The notes beneath the pieces are model-generated. The model had not been told where the DNA came from and did no database searches. It was given only the letters and a program-made list of their open reading frames with translations. From Candidatus Amarobacillus elongatus (GTDB lineage: Bacteria > Chloroflexota > Dehalococcoidia > Tepidiformales > Tepidiformaceae), in contig JADJBX010000017.1 of NCBI GenBank assembly GCA_016703545.1, positions 1 through 26,728 of the forward strand: DNA of 26,728 nt, given 5' to 3'. Below, one piece after another: positions 13,823-21,206 of the stretch. Both the position numbers and the translations under genes were made by a program. Each line of letters opens with the position of its first letter. Position 1 is the stretch's first letter.

Positions 13823-13891
13823 ACTATAGGGGCAATCGCCATGGATTTTCAAGACCGGATTGGCCGCAGGGTGAAAAATCCTTGCTAGTGT
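13823..13891. promoter_or_regulatory. Divergent promoter/operator region of the lysogeny switch
   Basis: Leftward: TTGAAA (complement of 13847-13852), 18-base spacer, TATAGT (complement of 13823-13828), close to the sigma-70 consensus. Rightward: an extended -10, TGCTAGTGT at 13883-13891, with start ATG only 13 bases on, so the repressor mRNA would be nearly leaderless. An inverted repeat, GGATTTTCA (13843-13851) and TGAAAAATCC (13872-13881), overlaps the leftward -35 and the rightward promoter and is a natural operator candidate. Confidence 0.7.
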
Positions 13892-13903
13892 CCGCTCACG
13901 CCG

Positions 13904-14200
13904 ATGTTGATCATGACTGAGAAGACTAGTTTCGCCCGCTGGCTCGAACGCGAGCTCGCGTCGCGGCGCGTCAACCGCTCGCAGCTGGCCGCCTACATGG
14001 GCCGCCGGGCCCAGACGGTGTCAGCGTGGTTCAACGATGGGCGGCTGCCCTCGACCGAGGTGTGCGCCGATCTCGCCCGGGTCCTGCACGTGCCCCTCGA
14101 GGAGGTCCTCCGCCAGGCGGGCCACCTGCCGCCGGAGCCCGAGTACCCCGAACCCGAGCCGCACAGCATCCCCGAGGCGCTACGGCTGCTACGGAGATGA
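13904..14200 (+). CDS. CI-like XRE-family repressor
   Basis: 98 aa from ATG 13904 (an alternative ATG is at 13913). FARWLERELASRRVNRSQLA, AYMGRRAQTVSAWFNDGRLP and VCADLARVLHVPLEEVLRQA form a complete XRE helix-turn-helix. The tail is acidic and Pro-rich. There is no peptidase domain, so it is not a LexA-type self-cleaving repressor. Transcribed away from the Cro-like gene, it is the probable lysogeny repressor. Induction must then use another route, such as an antirepressor or proteolysis. Confidence 0.82.
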   Translation: MLIMTEKTSFARWLERELASRRVNRSQLAAYMGRRAQTVSAWFNDGRLPSTEVCADLARVLHVPLEEVLRQAGHLPPEPEYPEPEPHSIPEALRLLRR

Positions 14201-14533
14201 CGGACGAGAGAGCAGGGCGTTTGCGCTTCCAGCGCTCGAACCAGGGAAGCGCTACTGCAGCGGGCACGCGGCGGAGCGGACCGGGGGGAACAATTCCCGC
14301 CGCCAGCAGCGCCGCGTGAACGTCCGCCAGGGGACAACCCGCCGGAAGGGGGAACAGCGTGAAGTCACCGCCCCCGTGCATATCGTCCGCCGCTCCATGT
14401 CGCCGTGCCGTCTACGGTCGCCATCCTCGCTCCCTCATGCGCCCCCGGCCCGCAGGCCCGCCGCCGCGCGGGGCAAAACTAAACTAGCCGGGATAATGAT
14501 TACAACTCCATCGCGACACGAAATTCTCGCACG
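14201..14533. other. Region without a confident gene
   Basis: The stretch contains GCGCTTCC (14223-14230) pairing with GGAAGCGC (14245-14252), a likely terminator stem for the repressor, and a second small inverted repeat GGGAA-CAA-TTCCC near 14286-14298. An AT-rich island from about 14475 contains GGATAATG, a possible -10 element for the lipoprotein gene. A plus-strand stretch translating as ALPALEPGKRYCSGHAAERT looks protein-like but has no start. Confidence 0.5.
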
Positions 14534-15275
14534 ATGAACCGTTTCAACGCTAAACCCACAACTTCTCGCCCTTTACCCACAAACGTCCCCGCAGGTAACC
14601 GCCGGGGGCGGCGTGGGGTGACACCGGCCGTCGCGGCGGCGCTCACCACCCTCGCCCTCGCCTCCGTCGCCTGCTCGAACAGCCAGACGCCCGCCGAAGC
14701 CGCGACCGCGGACGACATCGACATCACCGGCATCGCGCGCACCACCTGTCAGACCGCCGAAGCCCTCGCCGACCCCGCCCTCCCGTCGTTTCTCCGCACC
14801 GTCGACGCCGGGCTCGGGAGCACGTCACCCGCGGGTCTTGACCAGGTCCTGCACTTCCGCTGCCCGACCACCGCCGCGCGCATCGCCGAGGCGCGCTCGG
14901 TCACGCCCACGCCGCCGCCCCCCCCGACGGCCACGCCCACGCCCCCCGCCACGGCGACCCCGCGCGGCCGCGTCACCGGCACGATCGACCTCATCCGCCC
15001 CGCCGGCCAGCTCAACCCCATCGCCGACAAGGGCCGCCCCTGCGCCGGCACCGGCGGCCACTCCGATATCGCATCCGGTATGGAAGTGCTGCTTGTCTCG
15101 GACAGCAAGACGATCGGCCTCGGGCGCCTGGGCCCGGGGCAGTGGGCCGATATCGGCACCACCGCCACCTGCCGCTTCACCTTCTCGATCACCGTTCCGG
15201 AGGGGCACGAGTTCTACACTCTGCGCCTCGGCCCCGGCTCCCCGCCATCTCTTCCGCGCATTCTTGACTCCATGA
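14534..15275 (+). CDS. Secreted lipoprotein beside attP, likely lysogenic-conversion gene
   Basis: Starts at ATG 14534, or at GTG 14618 if the basic first 28 residues are not translated. A hydrophobic segment ends in a lipobox, LTTLALASVAC followed by SNSQTP, so the mature protein should be lipid-anchored from that Cys. Next come a helical region with two cysteines, a Pro/Thr linker (TPTPPPPPTATPTPPATATP) and a beta-rich C-terminal domain (EVLLVSDSKTIGLG, GQWADIGTTATCRFTFSITV, HEFYTLRLG). As written the frame has no stop and runs through the att site into the integrase. Losing one C in the run 15240-15243 ends it at TGA 15273-15275. The position between repressor and attP suits a moron gene, for example for superinfection exclusion. 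Function unproven. Confidence 0.65.
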
Positions 15276-15298
15276 TTCCCACCGCCCCTCCGACGACC

Positions 15299-15500
15299 CG
15301 ATTCGAATCTGGCCCACCCCCGAAAACAGGGTTTTGCGACACCATTCCTCATAATCGTGAGGTCGGGAGTTCAAGTCTCCCCCCTGCTACCACGCACCCT
15401 CGCCAGATTCGAAATCATGGGCCAGCGACCGTCGGCGGCGTTCCAACTTCGACCGGAGGCGCAGTCTTGATCCCACGATTTCGAAATTCGGACCCCATGA
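15299..15500. other. attP region with arm-like ATTCGAA repeats
   Basis: The lower-GC stretch between lipoprotein and integrase holds ATTCGAA at 15301-15307 and 15407-15413 and the palindrome ATTTCGAAAT at 15478-15487. CATGATTT/AAATCATG elements lie near 15412-15420 and 15496-15505. These flank the tRNA-like core on both sides and are suitable arm-type integrase or Xis sites. Confidence 0.55.
15348..15392 (+). other. attP core: 3' half of a tRNA-Met(CAU) gene
   Basis: From the anticodon loop onward the sequence reads CTCATAATC, a variable loop, a T-arm GGGAG-TTCAAGT-CTCCC, an acceptor strand CCCTGCT, discriminator A and CCA. The bases before 15348 do not pair as the 5' anticodon stem, so only about 45 bases of tRNA are present. 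This is the classic phage attachment core that restores a host tRNA 3' end on integration. The integrase starts about 100 bases downstream. The host target is predicted to be a tRNA-Met with 5' acceptor AGCAGGG. Confidence 0.82.
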
Positions 15501-16493
15501 TTTCACGAACGGAGTCCGTTCGTGGCCAGCGGCTGCTTGAGGCTTTCCTCATCAAAAAGGAGGCCGCAGGCAAGCGCCCGCACACCCTGAAGGACTACCG
15601 CCGGGCGGTCGAGGCGTTCCTCGATTTCGCCGCCGACGTGGCCGATGACCCCCGCGCCTGGGACGCCGACCTCATCGACGCGTGGGTCGCGAGCATCCGC
15701 CGGCGTGGCTGCTCGCCGACCACGCAGGACTGGTATCGGCGTCACCTCCTCATCTTCACCACGTGGCTGGTGCAGCGCGGGGAGATTGCACGCGGTGATA
15801 ATCCCCGGCTCATGCTGGAGCCCATCGCCATTGAGCGGCGCCGCCAACGCACGGCCGAGCCCGACACCATCGTGCGGCTGCTCACGGCCATCCTCGACCA
15901 GCCGCCGATGGCGAAGGGCCGCCACCGCCCGGAACACCAGTTGCGCGACCTCGCCGTCGTGCACGTGCTGCGGAGCACGGGGCTGCGGCGCGAGGAGCTG
16001 TCGTGGATCCGCGTCGAGGATGTCCACCTGCGGCCGGTGACGCGAACAGGGATGCGCGTGCGGTCCAGCGATGGGGAGTTCGTGCCCTTCGTCCGGGCGG
16101 AGCACACGAAGACGCACGAACCGCGCGACCTGCCGCTCGATCGCGGGGCCGTCGACGCCCTCGGCGATTACCTCGTCGAACGCGGGCCGGAGCCGGGCCC
16201 GCTGTTCCTCTCCCGGTACGGCGGCGCGATGACTTCGAACGCGATCAAGATCATGCTCCAGCGTCACGCCGCGAGGGCGGGCGTCACCATCAGCTCGCAC
16301 GACTTCCGGCGCGCGGGCCGCGGCATCGATGCGGCGGGCGGGGATGGACCTCGGCCACGTGATGCGGCTGCTCGGCCACAGCACGCCGACAATGACCCTT
16401 CGCTACAGCGAGGCGGGCGAGAACGAGGCGGCCCTGCGGGCGTGGCAACGGTCGGTCGGGGACGCGCCGGCAGCGCGGAGGGCGGCGCGGTGA
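15497..16493 (+). CDS. int: Tyrosine integrase (single-base frameshift)
   Basis: The ATG at 15497 is chosen as the first start after the att core. The N-terminal SAM-like domain (LLEAFLIKKEAAGKRPHTLK, DYRRAVEAFLDFA) precedes the catalytic domain. Catalytic residues: Arg in RSTGLRREELSW, HDFRR (H-x-x-R), LLGHSTPTM (second His) and TLRYSEAGEN (nucleophile Tyr). The last two motifs are in another frame from the first two. Removing one G from 16315-16317 joins them and ends the gene at TGA 16491-16493, for 331 aa. It catalyses site-specific recombination at the adjacent tRNA-derived attP. Confidence 0.92.
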
Positions 16494-16507
16494 CGCGCTT
16501 GACACGT

Positions 16508-16534
16508 CCGGGAGCCGGGGGCACGCTCCCGGCC
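16508..16534 (+). terminator. Inverted repeat after the integrase
   Basis: CCGGGAGC and GCTCCCGG form a stem around GGGGGCAC just 15 bases after the integrase stop. No T-run follows; a weak terminator or structural element. Confidence 0.4.
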
Positions 16535-16669
16535 ATGCGCCGGCGCCTCAACCTCTCCCTGCTCGCGATCGCCGCCATCATCGCCGCCGCCATGCTCCTC
16601 GGCACCCCCGGCGACGACGCCCCTGTGTGCGTCTCCGAGCTCGCCGTCGCGGATCGCTGCGAGCCCTAG
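16535..16669 (+). CDS. Small secreted or membrane-anchored peptide
   Basis: 44 aa from ATG 16535. The basic start RRRLN and hydrophobic LSLLAIAAIIAAAMLL form a signal-anchor, followed by a short tail with two cysteines (VCVSELAVADRCEP) that could form a disulphide outside the cell. No family recognised. Confidence 0.5.
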   Translation: MRRRLNLSLLAIAAIIAAAMLLGTPGDDAPVCVSELAVADRCEP

Positions 16670-16712
16670 CGCAAACTCGCCACAATCTGTCCGGCCGGAC
16701 CTCTTGCATCAT

Positions 16713-16757
16713 CGTAGGCACCGGTGCATACTGGTATCTACCACCTAGAGGAGTCCA
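16713..16757 (+). promoter_or_regulatory. Promoter and ribosome-binding site for the 16.76 kb gene
   Basis: TTGCAT (about 16715-16720), a 17-base spacer and CATACT fit a sigma-70-type promoter. AGAGGAG at 16747-16753 lies 7 bases before the ATG, one of the few strong ribosome-binding sites here. It marks the start of a separate rightward unit. Confidence 0.6.
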
Positions 16758-16760
16758 GCC

Positions 16761-17084
16761 ATGGCACAGTACACCGTCGAAGCCGCCTGCGGGCACACCG
16801 CCTCCATCCAGCTCTATGGCCCCGAGGCCGACCGCTCCCGCCGCATTGCCTGGATGAAGGGCCCCGGCGGCCAGTGCAACGACTGCTACGCCGCCTACAA
16901 GCGCACGCAGGAAGCCGCCGCCGCCGAGGCCGAAATCGAGCAGCTCGCCGCCACCCTCCGCGCTCAGTCCGCCCAGATCACCCCCGACGTGGCCGCCACC
17001 CTCCGCGCTCAGTCCGCGGCCGGCAAGGGCACCCCCGCCAAGCGCGAGGCCGTCGCCCGCGTGCTCGCCGAACTCGGCCTTTAG
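16761..17084 (+). CDS. Small zinc-binding conserved-type protein with internal repeat
   Basis: 107 aa. The N-terminal domain, YTVEAACGHTASIQLYGPEA then GGQCNDCYAAYKRTQ, has a C-x-H...CxxC zinc site like small phage, plasmid and actinobacterial proteins of unknown function. A helical C-terminal half contains the repeated AATLRAQSA, encoded by a perfect 26-base repeat at 16947-16972 and 16992-17017. It has its own promoter and heads a three-gene rightward unit, so it may be expressed in the prophage. Confidence 0.75.
   Translation: MAQYTVEAACGHTASIQLYGPEADRSRRIAWMKGPGGQCNDCYAAYKRTQEAAAAEAEIEQLAATLRAQSAQITPDVAATLRAQSAAGKGTPAKREAVARVLAELGL
16947..17017 (+). repeat. In-frame direct repeat, 26 bases at 45-base spacing
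   Basis: GCCGCCACCCTCCGCGCTCA and the next six bases occur identically at 16947-16972 and 16992-17017. The 45-base period is 15 codons, so a recent internal duplication extended a helix without breaking the frame. Confidence 0.8.
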
Positions 17085-17119
17085 CCGGGAACTACCCTCT
17101 AGCCCCCACCCCTCGCGCA

Positions 17120-17140
17120 GGCCGGGCACGTAGCCCGGCC
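17120..17140 (+). terminator. Intergenic hairpin
   Basis: GGCCGGGC-ACGTA-GCCCGGCC is a perfect 8-base-pair stem with a 5-base loop between two rightward genes. No T-run follows; it may be an attenuator or a partial terminator. Confidence 0.45.
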
Positions 17141-17164
17141 GCCACCCCTCCCAAGGAGCCCCCC

Positions 17165-17641
17165 ATGGATGACCTGACCGCCCTCCACGCCTATCTTCGC
17201 TCCCTTATGCCCGACCTCGACGGCCCCGAAGCCGCAGCGCTGGCCGAGCGTGCCGCCACCGACGCGGCCCTCCTCGCTCTCGATGCCATCGACGACCGCG
17301 CTGGCTGCCCGCCCCGCATCATCGCCCTGGCCATCGCCGCCACCTACCACGCCCCCGAGGATCCCGACGTCGCCTACCGGATCACCGCGATCCAGCCCTC
17401 CGGCCACACAACGACGCAGCCCGCGCACCCGGTAGCCGATCGCATTGGCTGGCATACCCGCCGCCTCACCCGCACCCTGCGCCCCACCGACCCCGCGCCC
17501 GTCACGGTCCACCAACAGGGATGGGCCCTGCGCTGCACGGGCAATGCCGTCGCGCTCGAATCCCGCCTGCGGGCGCTCGGAGCCGTCAGCGCAATCGCGA
17601 TCGCCCCGCATGCCGTGTGGCTCGCCGGGGAGGCGGAGTGA
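17165..17641 (+). CDS. Hypothetical protein
   Basis: 158 aa, ATG 17165 with AAGGAG at 17152-17157. It has a helical N-terminal part (LTALHAYLRSLMPDLDGPEA, AALAERAATDAALLALDAID), then a beta-rich half (VAYRITAIQPSG, PVTVHQQGWALRC, AIAIAPHAVWLAG). The stop TGA overlaps the next ATG (TGATG), so the two are probably made together. No family recognised. Confidence 0.7.
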   Translation: MDDLTALHAYLRSLMPDLDGPEAAALAERAATDAALLALDAIDDRAGCPPRIIALAIAATYHAPEDPDVAYRITAIQPSGHTTTQPAHPVADRIGWHTRRLTRTLRPTDPAPVTVHQQGWALRCTGNAVALESRLRALGAVSAIAIAPHAVWLAGEAE

Positions 17642-17868
17642 TGCCCGCCCCCATCTCGATTGCCATCCGTGGCGTGAGCGCCGACACGCTCGCCCAGTTC
17701 CGCCGGGGCGCCGCGATGCGCGGCTCATCCCAGGCGCAGTATCTCGCCGCGCTGGTGGAGCTCCATGCCCGCATGCGCGCGCTCGCCGACACCCCCACCG
17801 CCGACGGCCGATGGGAGCAGGTCGCCACGGAGCTCGAGGCCCTCGGCCTGCAGACGATGCGGGAGTAG
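17641..17868 (+). CDS. Ribbon-helix-helix-like small protein
   Basis: 75 aa. A short N-terminal strand (ISIAIRGVSADTLAQF) and two helices (RRGAAMRGSSQAQYLAALVE, LHARMRALADT) resemble an Arc/MetJ-type fold. A DNA-binding regulator or antitoxin-like role is possible. The preceding gene is not a recognisable toxin. A strong terminator follows. Confidence 0.6.
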   Translation: MPAPISIAIRGVSADTLAQFRRGAAMRGSSQAQYLAALVELHARMRALADTPTADGRWEQVATELEALGLQTMRE

Positions 17869-17878
17869 CACACACGCG

Positions 17879-17906
17879 GAAGGCCCCCGGTTTCCCGGGG
17901 GCCTTC
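17879..17906. terminator. Strong bidirectional intrinsic terminator
   Basis: GAAGGCCCCCGG, loop TTTC, CCGGGGGCCTTC form a perfect 12-base-pair stem, followed on the plus strand by GTTGTT. It sits between converging transcription units, so it can end both. Confidence 0.85.
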
Positions 17907-17933
17907 GTTGTTCCGATGCTACGTCGCCGGCGC

Positions 17934-18188
17934 TCAGGTGCCAGGCGATGGGCCCCCGCGCGTTACCTCCGGCTTCCCATCATCCTCACCACCCCCGCCC
18001 CCCGCAGGCGGCGCCGGCCCCTTCGATTGCACCGCGATCGCCGCCCCGACGCCGATAGCGCCGACGATCGCGGTGATGACCACCTGCTGGCTCGACTCGT
18101 CCACCACGTAGCCGAGCCCACCGAGCACGGCAAACGCGCAGACAGCGCCGAGCAGGATCAGAAGCCGCAGCTCCAACCCTATCCTCAC
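17934..18188 (-). CDS. Holin-like two-TM membrane protein
   Basis: 84 aa, GTG 18186-18188 in GTGA overlap. Two membrane helices (LRLLILLGAVCAFAVLGGLG and VVITAIVGAIGVGAAIAV) are separated by a short polar loop and followed by a Gly-rich charged tail (GGGGGEDDGK). Size and topology suit a class II holin, but the nearest peptidoglycan hydrolase is 2 kb upstream. Holin is a suggestion only. Confidence 0.6.
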   Translation of the reverse strand: MRIGLELRLLILLGAVCAFAVLGGLGYVVDESSQQVVITAIVGAIGVGAAIAVQSKGPAPPAGGGGGEDDGKPEVTRGGPSPGT

Positions 18189-19384
18189 TGGCCACCTCCG
18201 ATGATTCCCGCCGTGCGCGGCGTCGCGAAGGCGCGCCGCGCCGGCGTGGTCTCCGCATTTCCCGGGACGCCCAGGTACTTGAACCCCTGGACGGCGCGCA
18301 GGTGCCCGCCATACCCCGTACCCAATTGTGCGCCGCCCCGGCGCATGGCCGCCGCGTTCAGCGAGCGCCTGCTCTTGCCTTTGTTCGTGCCGTACATTGC
18401 CGCCGATTTCTGAATCCATCGGGTATCCCGACGGAGGGCGGCGCACAGCCCGGGGTGGCTCGTGTGGAAAAGCATCGGGGCCGGGCGGCCGTACCGGTTC
18501 TCCCCGCGCAGATGGCGCTCGCAGACGTGGTTCAGGAAGCGCATTCCGACGCCCGCGCCTTGCCACTCGGGCATCACCACCAGCCGGGAGGCCCGGAAGC
18601 AGCCGCCCTGGTGGAACGCGGGCGAGACCGCAAGGTGCGCCACCAGCTCGCCATCAACCGTCGCGACGTAATTCGTGGCCGCGATCATCTTCCCGATCTT
18701 CAGATAGTGATGCGGCTCAAAGGCCGGCCAGTAACGCCAGTCTGTCTCCCAAACCTCGATGTCGAAGCTGGGTCGTTGAAGGCGCCTCCGGTCGAAGGTC
18801 CGCGTCGCCGTGTCGAAGATCCAATCTGGTTCGACCCACTCCAGCACGTCGTAATGCGGCGTCAGCAGCACGGCCTGCCCCTTCGTCCGCCGCCAGGCTT
18901 TCTGAAAGGCGAGGGCGCCAAACTTCGCAATCTGGCGGTCTACGACCGAGGTAAACTCGTCAATGACCACGCGCTGGGGCGCATCGGCGATGACCCGCGC
19001 CAGCGACGCCCGGAACTTCTCCCCGTTGGAGAGCACCGCGTAGGGGCGCAACCAGGACGGTACGTCGCCCAGCCCCACCGCCGCCAGCGCCGCGGTGACA
19101 TCGTTAAAGTCCTTTCCCGGCCCAATCGCGTCGACGATAGGGGCGTCGCCCGGCCACTCGGGCTCGTGGTACACCTCGGCGCCGGCAAACACGAGCGCGC
19201 CGAGAGACGTCTTACCCGAGCCGGAGGGCCCGACAATGGCGCCAATCCGCCAGTCCCAATCCTCGATCGCCAGTTCGGCGTCAAGCGCGAAGTTGGCGCC
19301 GGACTCCGCGTTGAAGAGCGACTTCACGCGGGCGGCGCGGTAGGAGTCGTAGTCAGAGCAGCGGTTGCGAACCTGAACAAGCAT
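18185..19384 (-). CDS. ABC-type ATPase fused to a GNAT acetyltransferase domain
   Basis: 399 aa, ATG 19382-19384. The N-terminal half is an ABC ATPase: Walker A GPSGSGKTS at residues 52-60, signature-like LSNGEK near 118-123 and Walker B VVIDEF at 139-144. There are no membrane helices, so it is not a transporter. The C-terminal half has YVATVDGELVAHLAVSPAF and LVVMPEWQGAGVGMRFLN, a GNAT acyl-CoA site. The ATPase-GNAT fusion is known as a family (COG2401-like). Mu Mom, a DNA-modifying enzyme, is also GNAT-like, so nucleic-acid modification is a candidate role here. It is coupled (TGATG) to a ParB-like protein. Confidence 0.88.
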   Translation of the reverse strand: MLVQVRNRCSDYDSYRAARVKSLFNAESGANFALDAELAIEDWDWRIGAIVGPSGSGKTSLGALVFAGAEVYHEPEWPGDAPIVDAIGPGKDFNDVTAALAAVGLGDVPSWLRPYAVLSNGEKFRASLARVIADAPQRVVIDEFTSVVDRQIAKFGALAFQKAWRRTKGQAVLLTPHYDVLEWVEPDWIFDTATRTFDRRRLQRPSFDIEVWETDWRYWPAFEPHHYLKIGKMIAATNYVATVDGELVAHLAVSPAFHQGGCFRASRLVVMPEWQGAGVGMRFLNHVCERHLRGENRYGRPAPMLFHTSHPGLCAALRRDTRWIQKSAAMYGTNKGKSRRSLNAAAMRRGGAQLGTGYGGHLRAVQGFKYLGVPGNAETTPARRAFATPRTAGIIGGGQ

Positions 19385-19947
19385 CAGACCACCACCAGCC
19401 GGCACTCGTAGCCCCGCGTTCGGAGCTCGTCGTACACGCGCTCCTGCTCCGCCGCGTCACGGCAGACGACTGTCACCGCGTACGTCTCCGCGTACTCCAT
19501 CTCCTGCTCCACCTTCCCGCCGCCGGCGCCGATTGCCTCGGTGGCGCCGAGGAGGGCGGCCAGCGCGTCCTCGGTAAAGCCGAGTAGCTCAAGCGGGGAC
19601 CCCATCTCGGCCAGCCCGGACACCATTTCCCCGAGCAGATCCTCCTGCCACTCGCCCCATTGGTGGTTGTCCCGGAGCGCCCGCTCCTTCGCAAGCTGTT
19701 GGGGGATATCCTCAACGATGGCCGGCACCGCTTCGAGGCCGAGATGCTGGGCCGCCCTGAAGCGCATATTGCCGGCGTAAATCGTGCCGTCGGCGGTGGC
19801 TAACACCGGGCGCCGCCATAGGAACTCGGGGTCGGCCTCGACGCTGCGGACGAGGTTTTGGAACCGGGCGTCATTGATGGTCCGGGGATTCCACCCGGCC
19901 GGGTGAAGCCGGTCAAGCGGTACGGCCTTTGGTACGGCTGCGCTCAT
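19384..19947 (-). CDS. ParB/Srx-like nuclease-domain protein
   Basis: 187 aa, ATG 19945-19947. AVPLDRLHPAGWNPRTINDA, RRPVLATADGTIYAGNMRFR and AAQHLGLEAVPAIVEDIP form the ParB N-terminal domain with its GNMR (G-x-x-R) motif. LRDNHQWGEWQEDLLGEMV and LELLGFTEDALAALL follow, as in phage and prophage ParB-like proteins rather than chromosome-partition ParB. No helix-turn-helix for parS is evident. Members of this clan can be nucleases or CTP/ATP-dependent enzymes, often paired with DNA modification genes. Its partner here is the ABC-GNAT fusion. Confidence 0.87.
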   Translation of the reverse strand: MSAAVPKAVPLDRLHPAGWNPRTINDARFQNLVRSVEADPEFLWRRPVLATADGTIYAGNMRFRAAQHLGLEAVPAIVEDIPQQLAKERALRDNHQWGEWQEDLLGEMVSGLAEMGSPLELLGFTEDALAALLGATEAIGAGGGKVEQEMEYAETYAVTVVCRDAAEQERVYDELRTRGYECRLVVV

Positions 19948-20575
19948 GGTGCCCTCTTCTGAATGAGCCCCGCCTCGCGGAGCAGTTCGTGGCCCCGCTG
20001 CACGCGGGAAACGTCGGCCTGCAGGGCGAAGGCGATGAGCCCGAACCGCGGCTCAACAAGCGCGGTGTTGAGCTCCGACAATTGCGCCTCAAGCCGCCCC
20101 TGGGCGGCCGCCAGCGCCGCCACGCGTGCCTCCAGCCCCGCCCCCGGCGCGGCCGCGGCCGCGGCCACGAACGACAGCGGGTCCGCCGACATCGAGATGT
20201 CCACCGGGAACGCGCTCGAACGCACACTCTGGATTGCAGGTGCGCGCCCGTCACGCGTCCCGACGCTCCCGAGAGCCCGATCGGCTGCCCGGACGCGACC
20301 ACGTCACCCGGCCGCACCCTCGCCGCCGAGAGGTGCGCGAACAGCACGTACCACGGCGTCCCCGGGACATCGATGCACACCCCCGCCCCGAACGAGCCAT
20401 CATTCACGAACTCAACCACCTGCCCCCCGATCGGCGCGACCACCGTCGTGCCCTCCGGACAGCCGATGTCGAGCCCCCGGTGCCCGCCCGCGGGGTAGTC
20501 CGGGCCCGAATCGCCGAAGCGCCCGGTGACCGGCCCCGGCGCCGGTGGCCACACCGCCCACGTCATCTCCGTCAC
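19944..20575 (-). CDS. M23-family endopeptidase with helical tail (frameshifted at the active site)
   Basis: GTG 20573-20575 (an ATG three codons in is an alternative). GHRGLDIGCPEGTTVVAPIG, GQVVEFVNDGSFGAGVCIDV, YVLFAHLSAARVRPGDVVAS and GLSGASGRVTGAHL are classic M23 (LytM) elements. The frame then slips at about 20233-20238. Adding one base gives HLH followed by QSVRSSAFPVDI, which restores the H-x-H zinc ligand pair. The gene continues with a helical tail (LEARVAALAAAQGRLEAQLS) to TGA 19944-19946, for 210 aa. As sequenced the enzyme would be inactive, so the indel is probably an error. Role: cell-wall cleavage at lysis or by the virion. Confidence 0.85.
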
Positions 20576-21048
20576 TTCGCCACCTCCGCGAGGGTTACGC
20601 GATGCGGAAGGGGGAACACCTCTCGCATCATCCGGACGTCGTCGGGGCCGAACCACTGTTCGCGGCTCGCCTGGTAGCTCATCACGCCGCGGTACGCCTC
20701 CGACGCCTCCACCGGCCGCACGTAGCCCGTGGTGTTCATCCCCGGGAGCACGTGGTCGGCGAGGCCGAGCGCGTGGCCCAGTTCGTGCGGGAGCCAGAAA
20801 TCGAGGTCCGCGCCGCAGTACACGACCGCCAGCGGCCACGCCGTCGAGAAGTCCACGAACGTGCGGGTGGCCGTGGGCACGATCGCCACCTCCGCTTCGA
20901 GGCCGTCGAGCGCGGGCACGAGTTCGAACGTGCCGGGGCGCAGCGCGTTCCAGCGCGCGATCGCCTCGGCCGCCTGCTCGCGCAGGAGGTCCTCCGCCCA
21001 CACGCGCCGGGGCAGGTCAGGGGCTTCGTCGACGGCGAGATACCTCAT
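20572..21048 (-). CDS. Metzincin-like zinc protease
   Basis: 158 aa, ATG 21046-21048. FWLPHELGHALGLADH gives HExxHxxGxxD followed by His, with a Met-turn GVMSYQAS about 35 residues later. This is a metzincin/matrixin-like catalytic core. It begins with RYLAVDEAPDLPRRVWAEDL and has no obvious signal peptide. Phage metzincins are uncommon. It lies directly upstream of the M23 gene, so a lysis or virion-entry role against host surface protein is possible but not shown. Confidence 0.82.
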   Translation of the reverse strand: MRYLAVDEAPDLPRRVWAEDLLREQAAEAIARWNALRPGTFELVPALDGLEAEVAIVPTATRTFVDFSTAWPLAVVYCGADLDFWLPHELGHALGLADHVLPGMNTTGYVRPVEASEAYRGVMSYQASREQWFGPDDVRMMREVFPLPHRVTLAEVAK

Positions 21049-21206
21049 CGCCCGCCCCCCGTGCGCTCCGGGTTCGAGGCATCTCCGCAGAGGTGCCCGT
21101 ACCCCGCCGTGCACAGCCAGCGGCCGGGCCCGGCGCAGATGACCACGCGCGGCGCTTCGAGCGCGCCGCCGGCCTTTTTCGTGACGTCGCGGAAATGGTC
21201 GGTCAC
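21045..21206 (-). CDS. Small hypothetical protein
   Basis: 53 aa, GTG 21204-21206. It contains DHFRDVTKKAGGALEAPRVV then ICAGPGRWLCTAGYGHLCGD, three cysteines in a short span. Overlaps tie it to both neighbours. Function unknown. Confidence 0.55.
   Translation of the reverse strand: MTDHFRDVTKKAGGALEAPRVVICAGPGRWLCTAGYGHLCGDASNPERTGGGR

Noticed and set aside
14031..14381. Minus-strand gene antisense to the repressor's end
   Set aside because: It overlaps the repressor extensively, has no ribosome-binding site and becomes Arg/Pro-rich noise in its second half.
15340..15392. Complete tRNA-Met gene
   Set aside because: The 5' half and the matching anticodon stem strand are absent; only the att-type 3' portion is present.
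14534..16669. A 711-codon plus-strand frame fusing lipoprotein and integrase
   Set aside because: It translates the tRNA-derived att core and arms and loses the integrase C-terminal motifs. It is a read-through of two genes, each with an indel.
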